From Pseudomonadota bacterium (GTDB lineage Bacteria; Pseudomonadota; Gammaproteobacteria; Steroidobacterales; Steroidobacteraceae), in assembly GCA_023417315.1 (NCBI GenBank), contig JAEZFW010000010.1:5877-69876 (forward strand): a DNA stretch of 64,000 bases, in the 5' to 3' direction. The position numbers and the translations under genes are program-made. The notes under the pieces are model-generated. The model was not told the DNA's origin and made no database searches. It saw only the letters and a program-made list of their open reading frames with translations. Within the stretch, counting starts at the first letter, position 1; every line of letters starts with the position of its first letter. Of the stretch, positions 21,407 to 29,511 are shown piece after piece.

Positions 21407-22150
21407 ATGGCAGGGGCATCGAAGGTCTTTCCAGACGCTATAGCGGCGCTCGATGGAATCTTGAGCGACGGCATGACGATCATGTCCGGCGGCTTCGGCC
21501 TGTGCGGTATTCCGGAGAATCTCATCCTCGCGCTGCGCGACAGCGGCGTGCGCCAGCTCACCGTCATCTCGAATAATGCGGGCGTCGACGGCCAAGGCCT
21601 CGGCCTGCTGCTCGAGACGCGTCAGATCGCGAAGATGATCTCCTCTTACGTCGGCGAGAATCGCGAGTTCGAGCGGCAATATCTCGCAGGCGAGCTGCAG
21701 CTCGAATTCAATCCACAAGGCACGTTGGCAGAGCGCATTCGCGCAGGTGGAGCTGGCATCTACGGCTTCTACACCAAGACCGGTGCAGGCACGCTCGTCG
21801 CGGAAGGCAAGGAGTCGCGCGTCGTCGACGGACAGACGTACATCCTGGAGACCGGCTTGACTGCCGATGTCTCGCTAGTCAAAGCATGGCGCGGCGACAC
21901 CGAAGGTAATCTCGTCTATCGAAAGACGGCTCGCAACTTCAATCCGATGATGGCGACCGCTGGGCGAATCACCGTCGCCGAGGTGGAGGAGCTCGTCGAA
22001 CCGGGCACCCTGGATCCCGATTGCATCCACACGCCAGGCATCTTCGTGCAGCGGATCATCAGGGGTAAGGACTACGTAAAGGCAATCGAGCAGCGCACGG
22101 TGCGCAAACGCGACGCGGCTAACGCAGCAGGCGCCCTGACTAACCACTAA
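21407..22150 (+). CDS. scoA: 3-oxoacid CoA-transferase subunit A
   Basis: Alpha subunit of a succinyl-CoA:3-ketoacid (SCOT-type) CoA-transferase, which activates acetoacetate. The 247 residues contain MSGGFGLCGIPENLI, TVISNNAGVDG, FNPQGTLAERIRAGGAGI, GKESRVVDGQTYILE and the C-terminal TPGIFVQRI. The last residues (LTNH) and the TAA stop are read from PTR6, so the C-terminus is a few residues longer than usual. The partner subunit follows after 26 bases. Acetoacetate from the leucine pathway further along the window is a likely substrate. The AtoD type is an alternative. Confidence 0.92.
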   Translation: MAGASKVFPDAIAALDGILSDGMTIMSGGFGLCGIPENLILALRDSGVRQLTVISNNAGVDGQGLGLLLETRQIAKMISSYVGENREFERQYLAGELQLEFNPQGTLAERIRAGGAGIYGFYTKTGAGTLVAEGKESRVVDGQTYILETGLTADVSLVKAWRGDTEGNLVYRKTARNFNPMMATAGRITVAEVEELVEPGTLDPDCIHTPGIFVQRIIRGKDYVKAIEQRTVRKRDAANAAGALTNH

Positions 22151-22171
22151 CCACTAACCATCAACCACTTC
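22135..22171. repeat. PTR6: solitary right arm, unit CTAACCA
   Basis: CTGAC is followed by about four CTAACCA/ATCAACCA units and CTTC. It has the orientation and edges of a right arm of the GGTTAG class but no left partner nearby. It encodes the scoA stop and ends five bases before the scoB ATG. Confidence 0.8.
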
Positions 22172-22176
22172 TAGCC

Positions 22177-22809
22177 ATGCCCTGGACCCGCGATCAACTC
22201 GCTCAGCGCGCCGCACAGGAGCTGCGCGACGGCTTCTATGTCAACTTAGGAATCGGAATCCCGACGCTCGTCGCGAACTACATTCCGCAGCACATGAAAG
22301 TTGTCCTGCAATCGGAGAACGGCATGCTCGGTATGGGCCCGTTCCCGTATGAAGGCGAAGAAGATCCGGATCTCATCAACGCTGGCAAGCAGACGATCAC
22401 CGAGTTACCGATCTCTTCTTACTTCTCGTCCGCTGACAGCTTCGGCATGATCCGAGGCGGTCACATCGATTTGTCGATCCTCGGTGCGATGGAAGTGTCC
22501 GAGCGCGGTGATCTTGCGAACTGGATGGTGCCTGGAAAAATGGTCAAAGGAATGGGCGGCGCGATGGATCTCGTCGCGGGCGTGAAGCGTGTCGTCGTCG
22601 TCATGGAGCACACGGCGAAGAACGGCGCGCCGAAGTTCAAACCAGATTGCGAGCTGCCGCTCACCGGCGCAAACGTCGTTGACATGATCATCACCGATCT
22701 CGCGGTGTTCGCGCGCGAGGATCGGAGCCAGCTCTTCAAGCTCGTGGAGCTTGCACCAGGCGTATCTGAGGATGAAGTGCGCGCGAAGACGGCTGCCAAA
22801 TTAGGGTAG
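22177..22809 (+). CDS. scoB: 3-oxoacid CoA-transferase subunit B
   Basis: Beta subunit of the same CoA-transferase, 210 residues. It holds the catalytic glutamate (Glu47) in SENGMLGMGP, which forms the enzyme-CoA thioester, preceded by NLGIGIPTLVANY and followed by GGHIDLSILGAMEVS and VVVMEHTAKNG. It is full length. The start codon follows the solitary PTR6 arm, with no ribosome site visible. The stop is only seven bases from the end of the convergent BTAD regulator gene. Confidence 0.94.
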   Translation: MPWTRDQLAQRAAQELRDGFYVNLGIGIPTLVANYIPQHMKVVLQSENGMLGMGPFPYEGEEDPDLINAGKQTITELPISSYFSSADSFGMIRGGHIDLSILGAMEVSERGDLANWMVPGKMVKGMGGAMDLVAGVKRVVVVMEHTAKNGAPKFKPDCELPLTGANVVDMIITDLAVFAREDRSQLFKLVELAPGVSEDEVRAKTAAKLG

Positions 22810-22816
22810 CTGCCTG

Positions 22817-25800
22817 CTATGCAGCCGCCGGCTCGGCGAGCGCCGCGTCGATTGCGGCCAAAGCAGTGCGCGCATTGATACGTAGGCACTCGCTTCGCAG
22901 ATCCTCGAGTGCCGCTCGGGTCTCTTCGGCATTCAGACCTTCGCCAACGTCCGCAAGCAACCTCCCACGTCGAATCAATAGGCTCGTGAAGGGCAGCGGC
23001 TCAGTCGCGGTATAGGCCTCGAGTGAACTGGCGTAGCGCCTCGCCTCGCTCCATTGTCTTTGCTCGAGGCTGACCTCGATCGCATGCATGTAGAAATTGA
23101 AATAGCTGTGGCTCACGCATCCTGCCGCGAGCAGCTCTTCGCCTTCCTGCAGCGCTTTTTCGCGCTCCGCAGCATCGTCCGTCGTGCGAGCGATCAGGCT
23201 GAGCAGAACCGGGCCGCAATAGGACATGCCTGTATCGCGGCTGATCTGAACGCTCTCGCGCGCAAGTCGAAACGCATCCTCGCGATTGCGTAGACCGAGC
23301 GCGGCCGCTGCGAGAATGCCAGTGCATTCGGCTTGGAACCGCCGCGCGCCGAGTTGCTTGGCGAGATCCAAGGCACGCGTCGCGCGCATGCGAGCATCAT
23401 CGAGCTCTGCCTGTGTGAGGAAGCCTTCGCAGAAGCAGAGATTTACGAGCAGCTCACTGCGCAGATCCCCGATGCGCACAGCAAGCTCGAGCGCTTCCTT
23501 CAGATTCTCGCGACCGGCGGTCGGTGTCCCGCAGTAAACCTCGGTAAGCGCGAGCATGGGTAGATTTGCGAGCAGCACTCCAGCCAAATTGTGCCTGCGC
23601 GCCTCTTGAACGGATTGGGCGAAGTGATGCCGTGCGGTCATCATCTGCCCGCGTTGATAGTAGGCATCTCCGAGCCCACCCAGCGCGCGGGCGACCTCGA
23701 GTGGAGAGCTCGCTTCGAGTGCGTAACGATAGGCTTCTTGATGCGCCTCCAGGCATGCATCGAGCCTGCCGAGCGGGAAGAGCAGATTGCCTCGCAAGGA
23801 GTAGAGCTGCGCTCGCATTCGCGCGTCAGCAGCGTCGCGCCATTGCGATTCGGCACGCTCCAAGGCATCGAGCGCTTCCTCGTGCCGATCCATGATGCGA
23901 AGTGCGGAGGCAATGCCGAGCCAGGCCTTGCCGCGGTCGAGCGGATCGACCGCGAAGTCGAGCGCCTCGCGGTAAGCGGTCAAGGCATCGTGCGTCCGAC
24001 CGAGCTGCAGCATCAGCTCACCGAGCAATGCGCTCGTCGAGTGCAAGAGCGCGGGCTCGTGCGCGAGTGCGGACGCCTTGGCCGCTAATCCGAACGCGCG
24101 CTCGAAGCGCAGTGCTTGTTGCTCCGCGCGTGCGGCCTCTGCGTACGCGCTCGGAGCCGACTCGTCCTGCGCCGCCGCCAGATGATCTGCATAGAGGGCA
24201 AGATCGCGTTTGGCGAACCATTCGGCCGCTTTGCGGTGCAGGTCTCTGCGATGTGACTTCAGAATCGATTCATAGACTGCATCTCGAAACAGTGCATGCG
24301 CGAACTGCAAGCGTGCGCCGTCAGTGCGCACGAATCCGCGTTCGACGAGCAGGGTGGGGTCGTACTCGCTTGCGTCGATCATCGCGCGCAACGCATCGAC
24401 CCAGAATTGCTGGCCGAGCACCGCGCCAGCCTGTAGCGCTCGATGATCGATATCGGGCAGGCGATCGGCGCGTGCGAGCACGAGCGTGCGCACGGAGCCG
24501 GGCAACGACTCACTGCCCGCATTTGCTGCACGCAGGAGCTGATCGAGGAAAAGAGGAAAGCCTTCCGCGCGTTCGATGCATGCGTCGATCGTCTCGCGCG
24601 GCAGCTCGGGATAGAACGCGGCGAGCTCTTCGGCCTCGTCGTGCGCGAGCGGGGCCAGATCGAGCGTCGTCACCGGGCAGCCGCGTGCGCGCGCGCGCCA
24701 CGTCGCACTGATCGGGTCACCTTCGGGGCGCGTGGTCATGATGAGTAGAATCGGGCAGTTCGCGACGACCGCGGCGATCTCGCCGAGGCGAGCGAGCTCG
24801 TCGGTGTCGGTCCAATGCACGTCCTCGACGATGAGCAGCTGCGGACTGCGTTGTGCCGCCCATTCGATCACGAGCGAAAGCGCCAGCGCACGCCCGCGCT
24901 GCCGAGTCGCAGCGTCCATGGCCTCCTCCAAAGCAGCAAGCTCGGGCTCGAGCGGCGCATCCACGATGTCGCTCAAGAAGATCGATTGATCGATGCTGCC
25001 GCCGCGACTTGCGAGGAGACGTCGCACCGCTGCCGCGCGCTGCGCATCACTTGCGCCGGCGTCCGCTCCCATCAAGCTCAGCACGAGCGAGGTGATGGGA
25101 CCACGGCCTGGCGATTGGCCAAAATCGAACACTTGTGCGGAATGCACTTCGACTCCGCGCTCGCGCGCGGCACTCATCACTGCTTCGACTAGGCGCGACT
25201 TGCCGATGCCGGCCTCACCGCGCACGATAATCGAGCGACCGCGGCGACTCGATCGACAACGATCGAGGGCCGCGAGCACCATCGCAAGCTCGGGGCGCCG
25301 CCCCACGAAGGGGAGCGCGCCGTCGTCTTGCGATCGTATGCATTCGAGCGACCAGGCAGGCGCGCTGGCGCCGGCCAAGTCATCGCTCGCATGACGTCGG
25401 CAGCTCACGCGGTCGCCTAACGCTTGACGCAGCTCGTCGGCGATCAGGATCTCGCCGTCGCCCGCTCGGCTAGCGAGCGTGTGGGCAACGTGCGTCGGTC
25501 GACCGCTGAGCGGAAACAACGACGGTGTCGGGAGCACTTGACCGATCGCGATCCCGATCTGCAGCGGCAGATGCGCAGTCGTGGGCCAAGGGTCGTGAGA
25601 GACCGACTCCTTCAACATCAGCGCCGCACGCGCGCTGCATTCGGCTTCGTTGCCGTACGCATTCGGAATGCCGAACACCGCAAGGACGTTGGAACCGACG
25701 CGCCGGTCTGCAGTGCCGCCGAACTCTTTGACGACGCTCTGGACACGCTCCTGAAACGTCGTGACGAGCGCGTGAGCATCCTCCGGATCGAGCGCCGCTT

Positions 25801-26686
25801 CTTGTTCGAGCAAGCCTTCCAAACGCGCCACGAGTACAACGGCATCGCGCAGCTGCGGCCGGTTTTCGGCACGAGGCGCTTCCTGGGCGACCGACGTGCT
25901 GGCGTCCAGATCCTCCGCTTCCGCTGCATTGGCATCCTCGCTGCTATCCGCACCGCCGCGACGACGGCGCATCAGCTCGCGATATAACTGTTCGGTGGCC
26001 GGTTCAGGCGCGACGTCCAGCTCGCGGCGCAGTGCTTCCTTGCAGGTACGATACTGGCGCAGCGCTTCGGAATATGCGCCGCGTCGCGCGTGCAGCTCCA
26101 TCATCGTGCGGTGAGCCGGTTCATTGAGCGGCTCGAGCATGAGCAGCTTGGCGCAAGCTTTCGTCGCCGCATCGACATCCTGATTGGCGATGCACAGTTG
26201 TGTGAGCGCTTGAAGCGCGTCCGTCGCCTGTCGGCGCAGCGTCAGCCGTTCGTTCGTCAGCCATTCGTCGAATGCACCCGAGCGCGCATCGAACCCATCG
26301 AGCAGATCGCCGCGATACAGCGCCGCAGCCTCCTGGAGAGCGGCTTTGGTCGCCGAGCCCAAAGCGCGGCGGAAGCGCGGCAGATCGCAATCGACAACGG
26401 CGCCATCGAGTGCGACGGTGTCGGTGGTTGCGACGAGGGCGGCGTGACAATTCGCTGGCAAGGCTTTGCGCAACGCTGCGATTGCCTGACGCAAACTCGT
26501 GCGCGCAAGCTCCTCGTCTGCCTCTTCCCAAAGCAAAGCTGCCAGACGATCGCGCGCGTGCGACTCGGACGGGCGCATTGCGAGGTAAGCGAGCAGTGCG
26601 CGGCTCTTGCGCGAAGGGATCTTGATCTCGGTTCCGCGCGCATCCAACACCCGTAGCGAGCCAAGTAGTTGCAAGGTCAAATGCAT
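22817..26686 (-). CDS. Giant transcriptional regulator: OmpR/SARP-type wHTH, BTAD, degenerate adenylate-cyclase domain, AAA ATPase, TPR
   Basis: About 1289 residues from MHLTLQLLGSLRVLDARG; an ATG 96 bases upstream is possible. Domains in order are a winged helix (1-90, SRKSRALLAYLAMRPSE), a bacterial transcriptional activation domain (about 95-240), a class III nucleotide-cyclase-like domain (about 280-430), a STAND-type AAA ATPase with Walker A GEAGIGKSR near 490 and Walker B LLIVEDVHW near 620, then a long TPR-like helical tail. In the cyclase-like domain the first metal aspartate is replaced (VARLEGL) and the second region reads RRVGSNVLAVFG, so both usual aspartates are missing and catalysis is doubtful. 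It is divergent from the TPR gene at 26866, its most likely partner or target. The signal it senses is unknown. Confidence 0.85.
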   Translation of the reverse strand: MHLTLQLLGSLRVLDARGTEIKIPSRKSRALLAYLAMRPSESHARDRLAALLWEEADEELARTSLRQAIAALRKALPANCHAALVATTDTVALDGAVVDCDLPRFRRALGSATKAALQEAAALYRGDLLDGFDARSGAFDEWLTNERLTLRRQATDALQALTQLCIANQDVDAATKACAKLLMLEPLNEPAHRTMMELHARRGAYSEALRQYRTCKEALRRELDVAPEPATEQLYRELMRRRRGGADSSEDANAAEAEDLDASTSVAQEAPRAENRPQLRDAVVLVARLEGLLEQEAALDPEDAHALVTTFQERVQSVVKEFGGTADRRVGSNVLAVFGIPNAYGNEAECSARAALMLKESVSHDPWPTTAHLPLQIGIAIGQVLPTPSLFPLSGRPTHVAHTLASRAGDGEILIADELRQALGDRVSCRRHASDDLAGASAPAWSLECIRSQDDGALPFVGRRPELAMVLAALDRCRSSRRGRSIIVRGEAGIGKSRLVEAVMSAARERGVEVHSAQVFDFGQSPGRGPITSLVLSLMGADAGASDAQRAAAVRRLLASRGGSIDQSIFLSDIVDAPLEPELAALEEAMDAATRQRGRALALSLVIEWAAQRSPQLLIVEDVHWTDTDELARLGEIAAVVANCPILLIMTTRPEGDPISATWRARARGCPVTTLDLAPLAHDEAEELAAFYPELPRETIDACIERAEGFPLFLDQLLRAANAGSESLPGSVRTLVLARADRLPDIDHRALQAGAVLGQQFWVDALRAMIDASEYDPTLLVERGFVRTDGARLQFAHALFRDAVYESILKSHRRDLHRKAAEWFAKRDLALYADHLAAAQDESAPSAYAEAARAEQQALRFERAFGLAAKASALAHEPALLHSTSALLGELMLQLGRTHDALTAYREALDFAVDPLDRGKAWLGIASALRIMDRHEEALDALERAESQWRDAADARMRAQLYSLRGNLLFPLGRLDACLEAHQEAYRYALEASSPLEVARALGGLGDAYYQRGQMMTARHHFAQSVQEARRHNLAGVLLANLPMLALTEVYCGTPTAGRENLKEALELAVRIGDLRSELLVNLCFCEGFLTQAELDDARMRATRALDLAKQLGARRFQAECTGILAAAALGLRNREDAFRLARESVQISRDTGMSYCGPVLLSLIARTTDDAAEREKALQEGEELLAAGCVSHSYFNFYMHAIEVSLEQRQWSEARRYASSLEAYTATEPLPFTSLLIRRGRLLADVGEGLNAEETRAALEDLRSECLRINARTALAAIDAALAEPAAA

Positions 26687-26865
26687 CACGATGTCGCTCC
26701 GGAGAACCTCGGCAGGGTGGAGTCGCAGTTTGTTACATCTGGCGAGGTTTCGTTCCGCGCTTAAGTCCGAAGGCGTATTCACGTATTTTTCACGCCCGCC
26801 GCGACTTTGTCATCACGTGACGCGAGTAAAACGTCAGCCATCGTTACATTTCTTGGGAGAAGGCG

Positions 26866-28269
26866 ATGGCTCTCGTCGATTGTCGTGGCGTCCCCGTTTC
26901 AACGAACAATAGCAGGTGCCTGCGCTTTTACGAGCAGGCGGTCGAATTGGCGGCCGGATACTACCTGGATCCGCTCGCGGTCCTACAGACGGCTCTGGAC
27001 GAGGAACCCGGCTTTGCCGCAGCGCACTGTTTGCGTGCAGCGCTCATGGTGACTTCCACTGACAAGAGCACCCTACCCATGCTCCGCGAGAGCATCGAGT
27101 CGATCGAAAACCTGGGGCGACGGGCGAACGATCGGGAGCGTGCGCACGCCGCCGCAGCGCGAGTGTGGTTGCATGGCGACTTCGCGGGATCCGTGCGCCG
27201 CTACGGCGAGATTTTGCTGGACTATCCACACGATCTATTGGCGCTACAAGTGGCACACCTGGGTGACTTCTATCTGGGCGCATCGACGATGTTGCGCGAC
27301 AGGGTGGCGCAGGTAATGCCGCTCTGGGACACCACGGTGCCGGGATATCACTACGTGCTCGGCATGTACGCATTCGGCTTGGAGGAGACGGGCGCGTACT
27401 CGCGCGCCGAGGATGTCGGCCGTCGCGCGCTCGAAATGAATGCGCAAGATCCGTGGGCAGTGCATGCAGTGGCGCACGTCATGGAGATGCAGGGGAGACT
27501 GCGCGATGGAATCGATTGGTTGACGGTGCGCGAGCGTGACTGGGCCACCAACAACGGCTTCGCGTTTCACAACTGGTGGCACTTAGCGCTGTATCACTTG
27601 GACATCGGCGATGTTGCGCAGGTGCTTGCGTTGTATGACACCAAGATACGGGCGACGAGCTCGCAAGTGCCGCTCGAGATGATCGATGCCTCGGCATTGT
27701 TATGGCGGCTGCAGATTCGCGGTGTGCACGTCGGGGATCGCTGGCGGGCATTGGCGGAGAGCTGGGAGCAGTGCGCCGAGGACGCATACTACGCGTTCAA
27801 CGATGTGCATGCCGTCATGGCGTTCGTTGCTGCGCACCGACTCGACTTGGCCAACAAGACGCTCGCCGCTATGGAGCGGCGCGCCGTCGGCACGCATACC
27901 AACGCGATGATGACGCGCGATGTGGGTCTGCCGCTGGCGCATGCGCTCGTCTCGTTCGTGCTCGGACATTACGACGAAGCTGTCGAGCTGTTGTTGCCGA
28001 TCCGTACGATCGCGAATCGCTTTGGCGGCAGCCATGCACAGCGTGACTTGATCCACCTCACGCTGGTGGAAGCGGCGTTGCGAGGTGGCAAGTTGAAGCT
28101 GGCGCGCGCACTCGTCGCAGAGCGCACGCAACTCAAGGCATCGAGCCCTTTCAACTGGCAATTGAGCGCGCGCGTCTACGACTCGTTCGGTGAAGCGAGT
28201 GTCGCTGCGCGTGCCCGGGAGAGCGCCGAAACGCGCCGCAAGGCGCATATCGGTGCGTTGAGGGCGTGA
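26866..28269 (+). CDS. TPR protein of the TTC38/StaR-like family
   Basis: A 467-residue all-helical protein with no signal peptide. The family core is clear: DPWAVHAVAHVMEMQGR, FAFHNWWHLALYHLD and IDASALLWRLQIRG match the TTC38/StaR-like tetratricopeptide family found in bacteria, plants and animals. StaR comes from a Streptomyces glycopeptide antibiotic cluster; the biochemical role of the family is unknown. A strong ribosome site (GGGAGAAGG) precedes the ATG. It is divergent from the giant BTAD/AAA/TPR regulator, with a TCACGTGA palindrome in the shared promoter region, so it is probably regulated by it. Confidence 0.82.
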   Translation: MALVDCRGVPVSTNNSRCLRFYEQAVELAAGYYLDPLAVLQTALDEEPGFAAAHCLRAALMVTSTDKSTLPMLRESIESIENLGRRANDRERAHAAAARVWLHGDFAGSVRRYGEILLDYPHDLLALQVAHLGDFYLGASTMLRDRVAQVMPLWDTTVPGYHYVLGMYAFGLEETGAYSRAEDVGRRALEMNAQDPWAVHAVAHVMEMQGRLRDGIDWLTVRERDWATNNGFAFHNWWHLALYHLDIGDVAQVLALYDTKIRATSSQVPLEMIDASALLWRLQIRGVHVGDRWRALAESWEQCAEDAYYAFNDVHAVMAFVAAHRLDLANKTLAAMERRAVGTHTNAMMTRDVGLPLAHALVSFVLGHYDEAVELLLPIRTIANRFGGSHAQRDLIHLTLVEAALRGGKLKLARALVAERTQLKASSPFNWQLSARVYDSFGEASVAARARESAETRRKAHIGALRA

Positions 28270-28282
28270 GGGCGCGGCCATC

Positions 28283-28390
28283 GGTTGACCGGCCACTGGC
28301 AAGCTGGCCACTGGCAAGCTGGCTAGATTTAAAGAGCACTTCCTGCTTCTGGCCAGCAGCCAGTGGCCAGTGAGCCCGTTGGCCGGCGGC
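28283..28390. repeat. PTR7: paired tandem-repeat element, unit GGCCACTGGCAAGCT
   Basis: The left arm (28283-28325) has two long GGCCACTGGCAAGCT units. The right arm (28347-28386) opens with TTCTGG and has CCAGTGGCCAGTG units. It lies between the convergent TTC38-like gene and zapE. Confidence 0.85.
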
Positions 28391-28398
28391 AGGTCGCG

Positions 28399-29511
28399 CT
28401 ACGGTTTGTGCTCGCGTGCGAGGTATGCCTGAGATTGCATCTCGATGAGGCGGCTTTTCGTCCGTTCGAACTCGAACGTCAGCTTGGACCCGTTGTATAG
28501 CTGATCGATCGGTGCAGCGGCCGAGACGATGAGCTTCACGGCCCGATCGTAGAACTCATCGACGAGGCTGATGAATCGGCGCGCCTCGTTCTCATGCTCT
28601 GCAGTGAGAACGGGAACGTCGCTCACGAACACGGTGTGGTAGCAACGTGCGAGCTCGATATAGTCCGATTGGCTGCGCGGTCCGGCACACAGCTCCTTGA
28701 ACGTGAACCAGATGACATCGTCGGCCTGCCTGCGCGCGTGCAGACGCCGATGATTGATCGTGAGCGTCGAATCCGTGCGTCCAGGCTCTCCCGCGATCTC
28801 GATGAATAGATGCTCCAACTCATGCGCATGATCGGCCGTGAGCGTATCGAACCACGTTGTCGCGCGCTCTAACATGCGCAAGCGGTAGTCGGCACCCGCA
28901 GTCATATGAACGACTTCGGTGTGCTCCTTCAACAGCCGAATCGCAGGAAGGAAGCGCGCGCGCTGCAATCCACCTTTATAGAGATCGTCAGGGGGCGCGT
29001 TGGAGGTGGCCACGAGTGTGACGCCGCGCTCGAACAGTGCGCGAAAGAGCGTCCCCAGTAACATCGCATCTGCGATGTCGGCGACGAAGAGCTCATCGAA
29101 GCATACGACTCTCACGCGCGCGGCGATCTTGTCGGCGACGCGCTCCAGGGGATTAGTCTCGTCCGGATGCTTCTTCAGCTCGTCGTGCACGGATTGCATG
29201 AAGCGATGGAAATGGCTGCGCTGCTTGTTCTTGAACGGCAAGCTCTGAAAGAACAAGTCCATGAGCCACGTCTTACCGCGCCCAACGCCTCCCCAGATAT
29301 AAAGACCGCGCTGCGCCGGTCGCGCGCGCTTGCGCGAGAGAAGCTCCTTCAGCAGACCGGCTCTAGGTGCGGGAGCAAGCAGTCGCGAGCGCAGATCTTC
29401 CAACTTTTCGATGATGTGCTCTTGCGCAGCGTCGGGCGAATAACCGAGGCGTGCGCATTCGGCGCGATACAGTGCGGCGAGAGAGACGGGGGGCGTCGGG
29501 TGCGTCGTCAC
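28399..29511 (-). CDS. zapE: Cell division protein ZapE (AFG1-like ATPase)
   Basis: AAA-type ATPase that associates with the Z ring. I take the GTG at 29511 as start (VTTHPTPPVSLAALYRAE), which overlaps the etfD TGA as GTGA and gives 370 residues, normal for the family. The longer open frame to 29691 is a shadow of etfD. Walker A GGVGRGKT is at 74-81, Walker B is in VVCFDELFVADIADAM, followed by GVTLVATSNAPPDDLY. Translational coupling to etfD is likely although the functions differ. Confidence 0.92.
   Translation of the reverse strand: MTTHPTPPVSLAALYRAECARLGYSPDAAQEHIIEKLEDLRSRLLAPAPRAGLLKELLSRKRARPAQRGLYIWGGVGRGKTWLMDLFFQSLPFKNKQRSHFHRFMQSVHDELKKHPDETNPLERVADKIAARVRVVCFDELFVADIADAMLLGTLFRALFERGVTLVATSNAPPDDLYKGGLQRARFLPAIRLLKEHTEVVHMTAGADYRLRMLERATTWFDTLTADHAHELEHLFIEIAGEPGRTDSTLTINHRRLHARRQADDVIWFTFKELCAGPRSQSDYIELARCYHTVFVSDVPVLTAEHENEARRFISLVDEFYDRAVKLIVSAAAPIDQLYNGSKLTFEFERTKSRLIEMQSQAYLAREHKP

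Noticed and set aside
28283..28390. Rho-independent terminators at PTR elements
   Set aside because: The arms are long and complementary, but I see no T-run after the right arm, and several lie within apparent operons or upstream of starts. Rho-type or stability roles remain possible.
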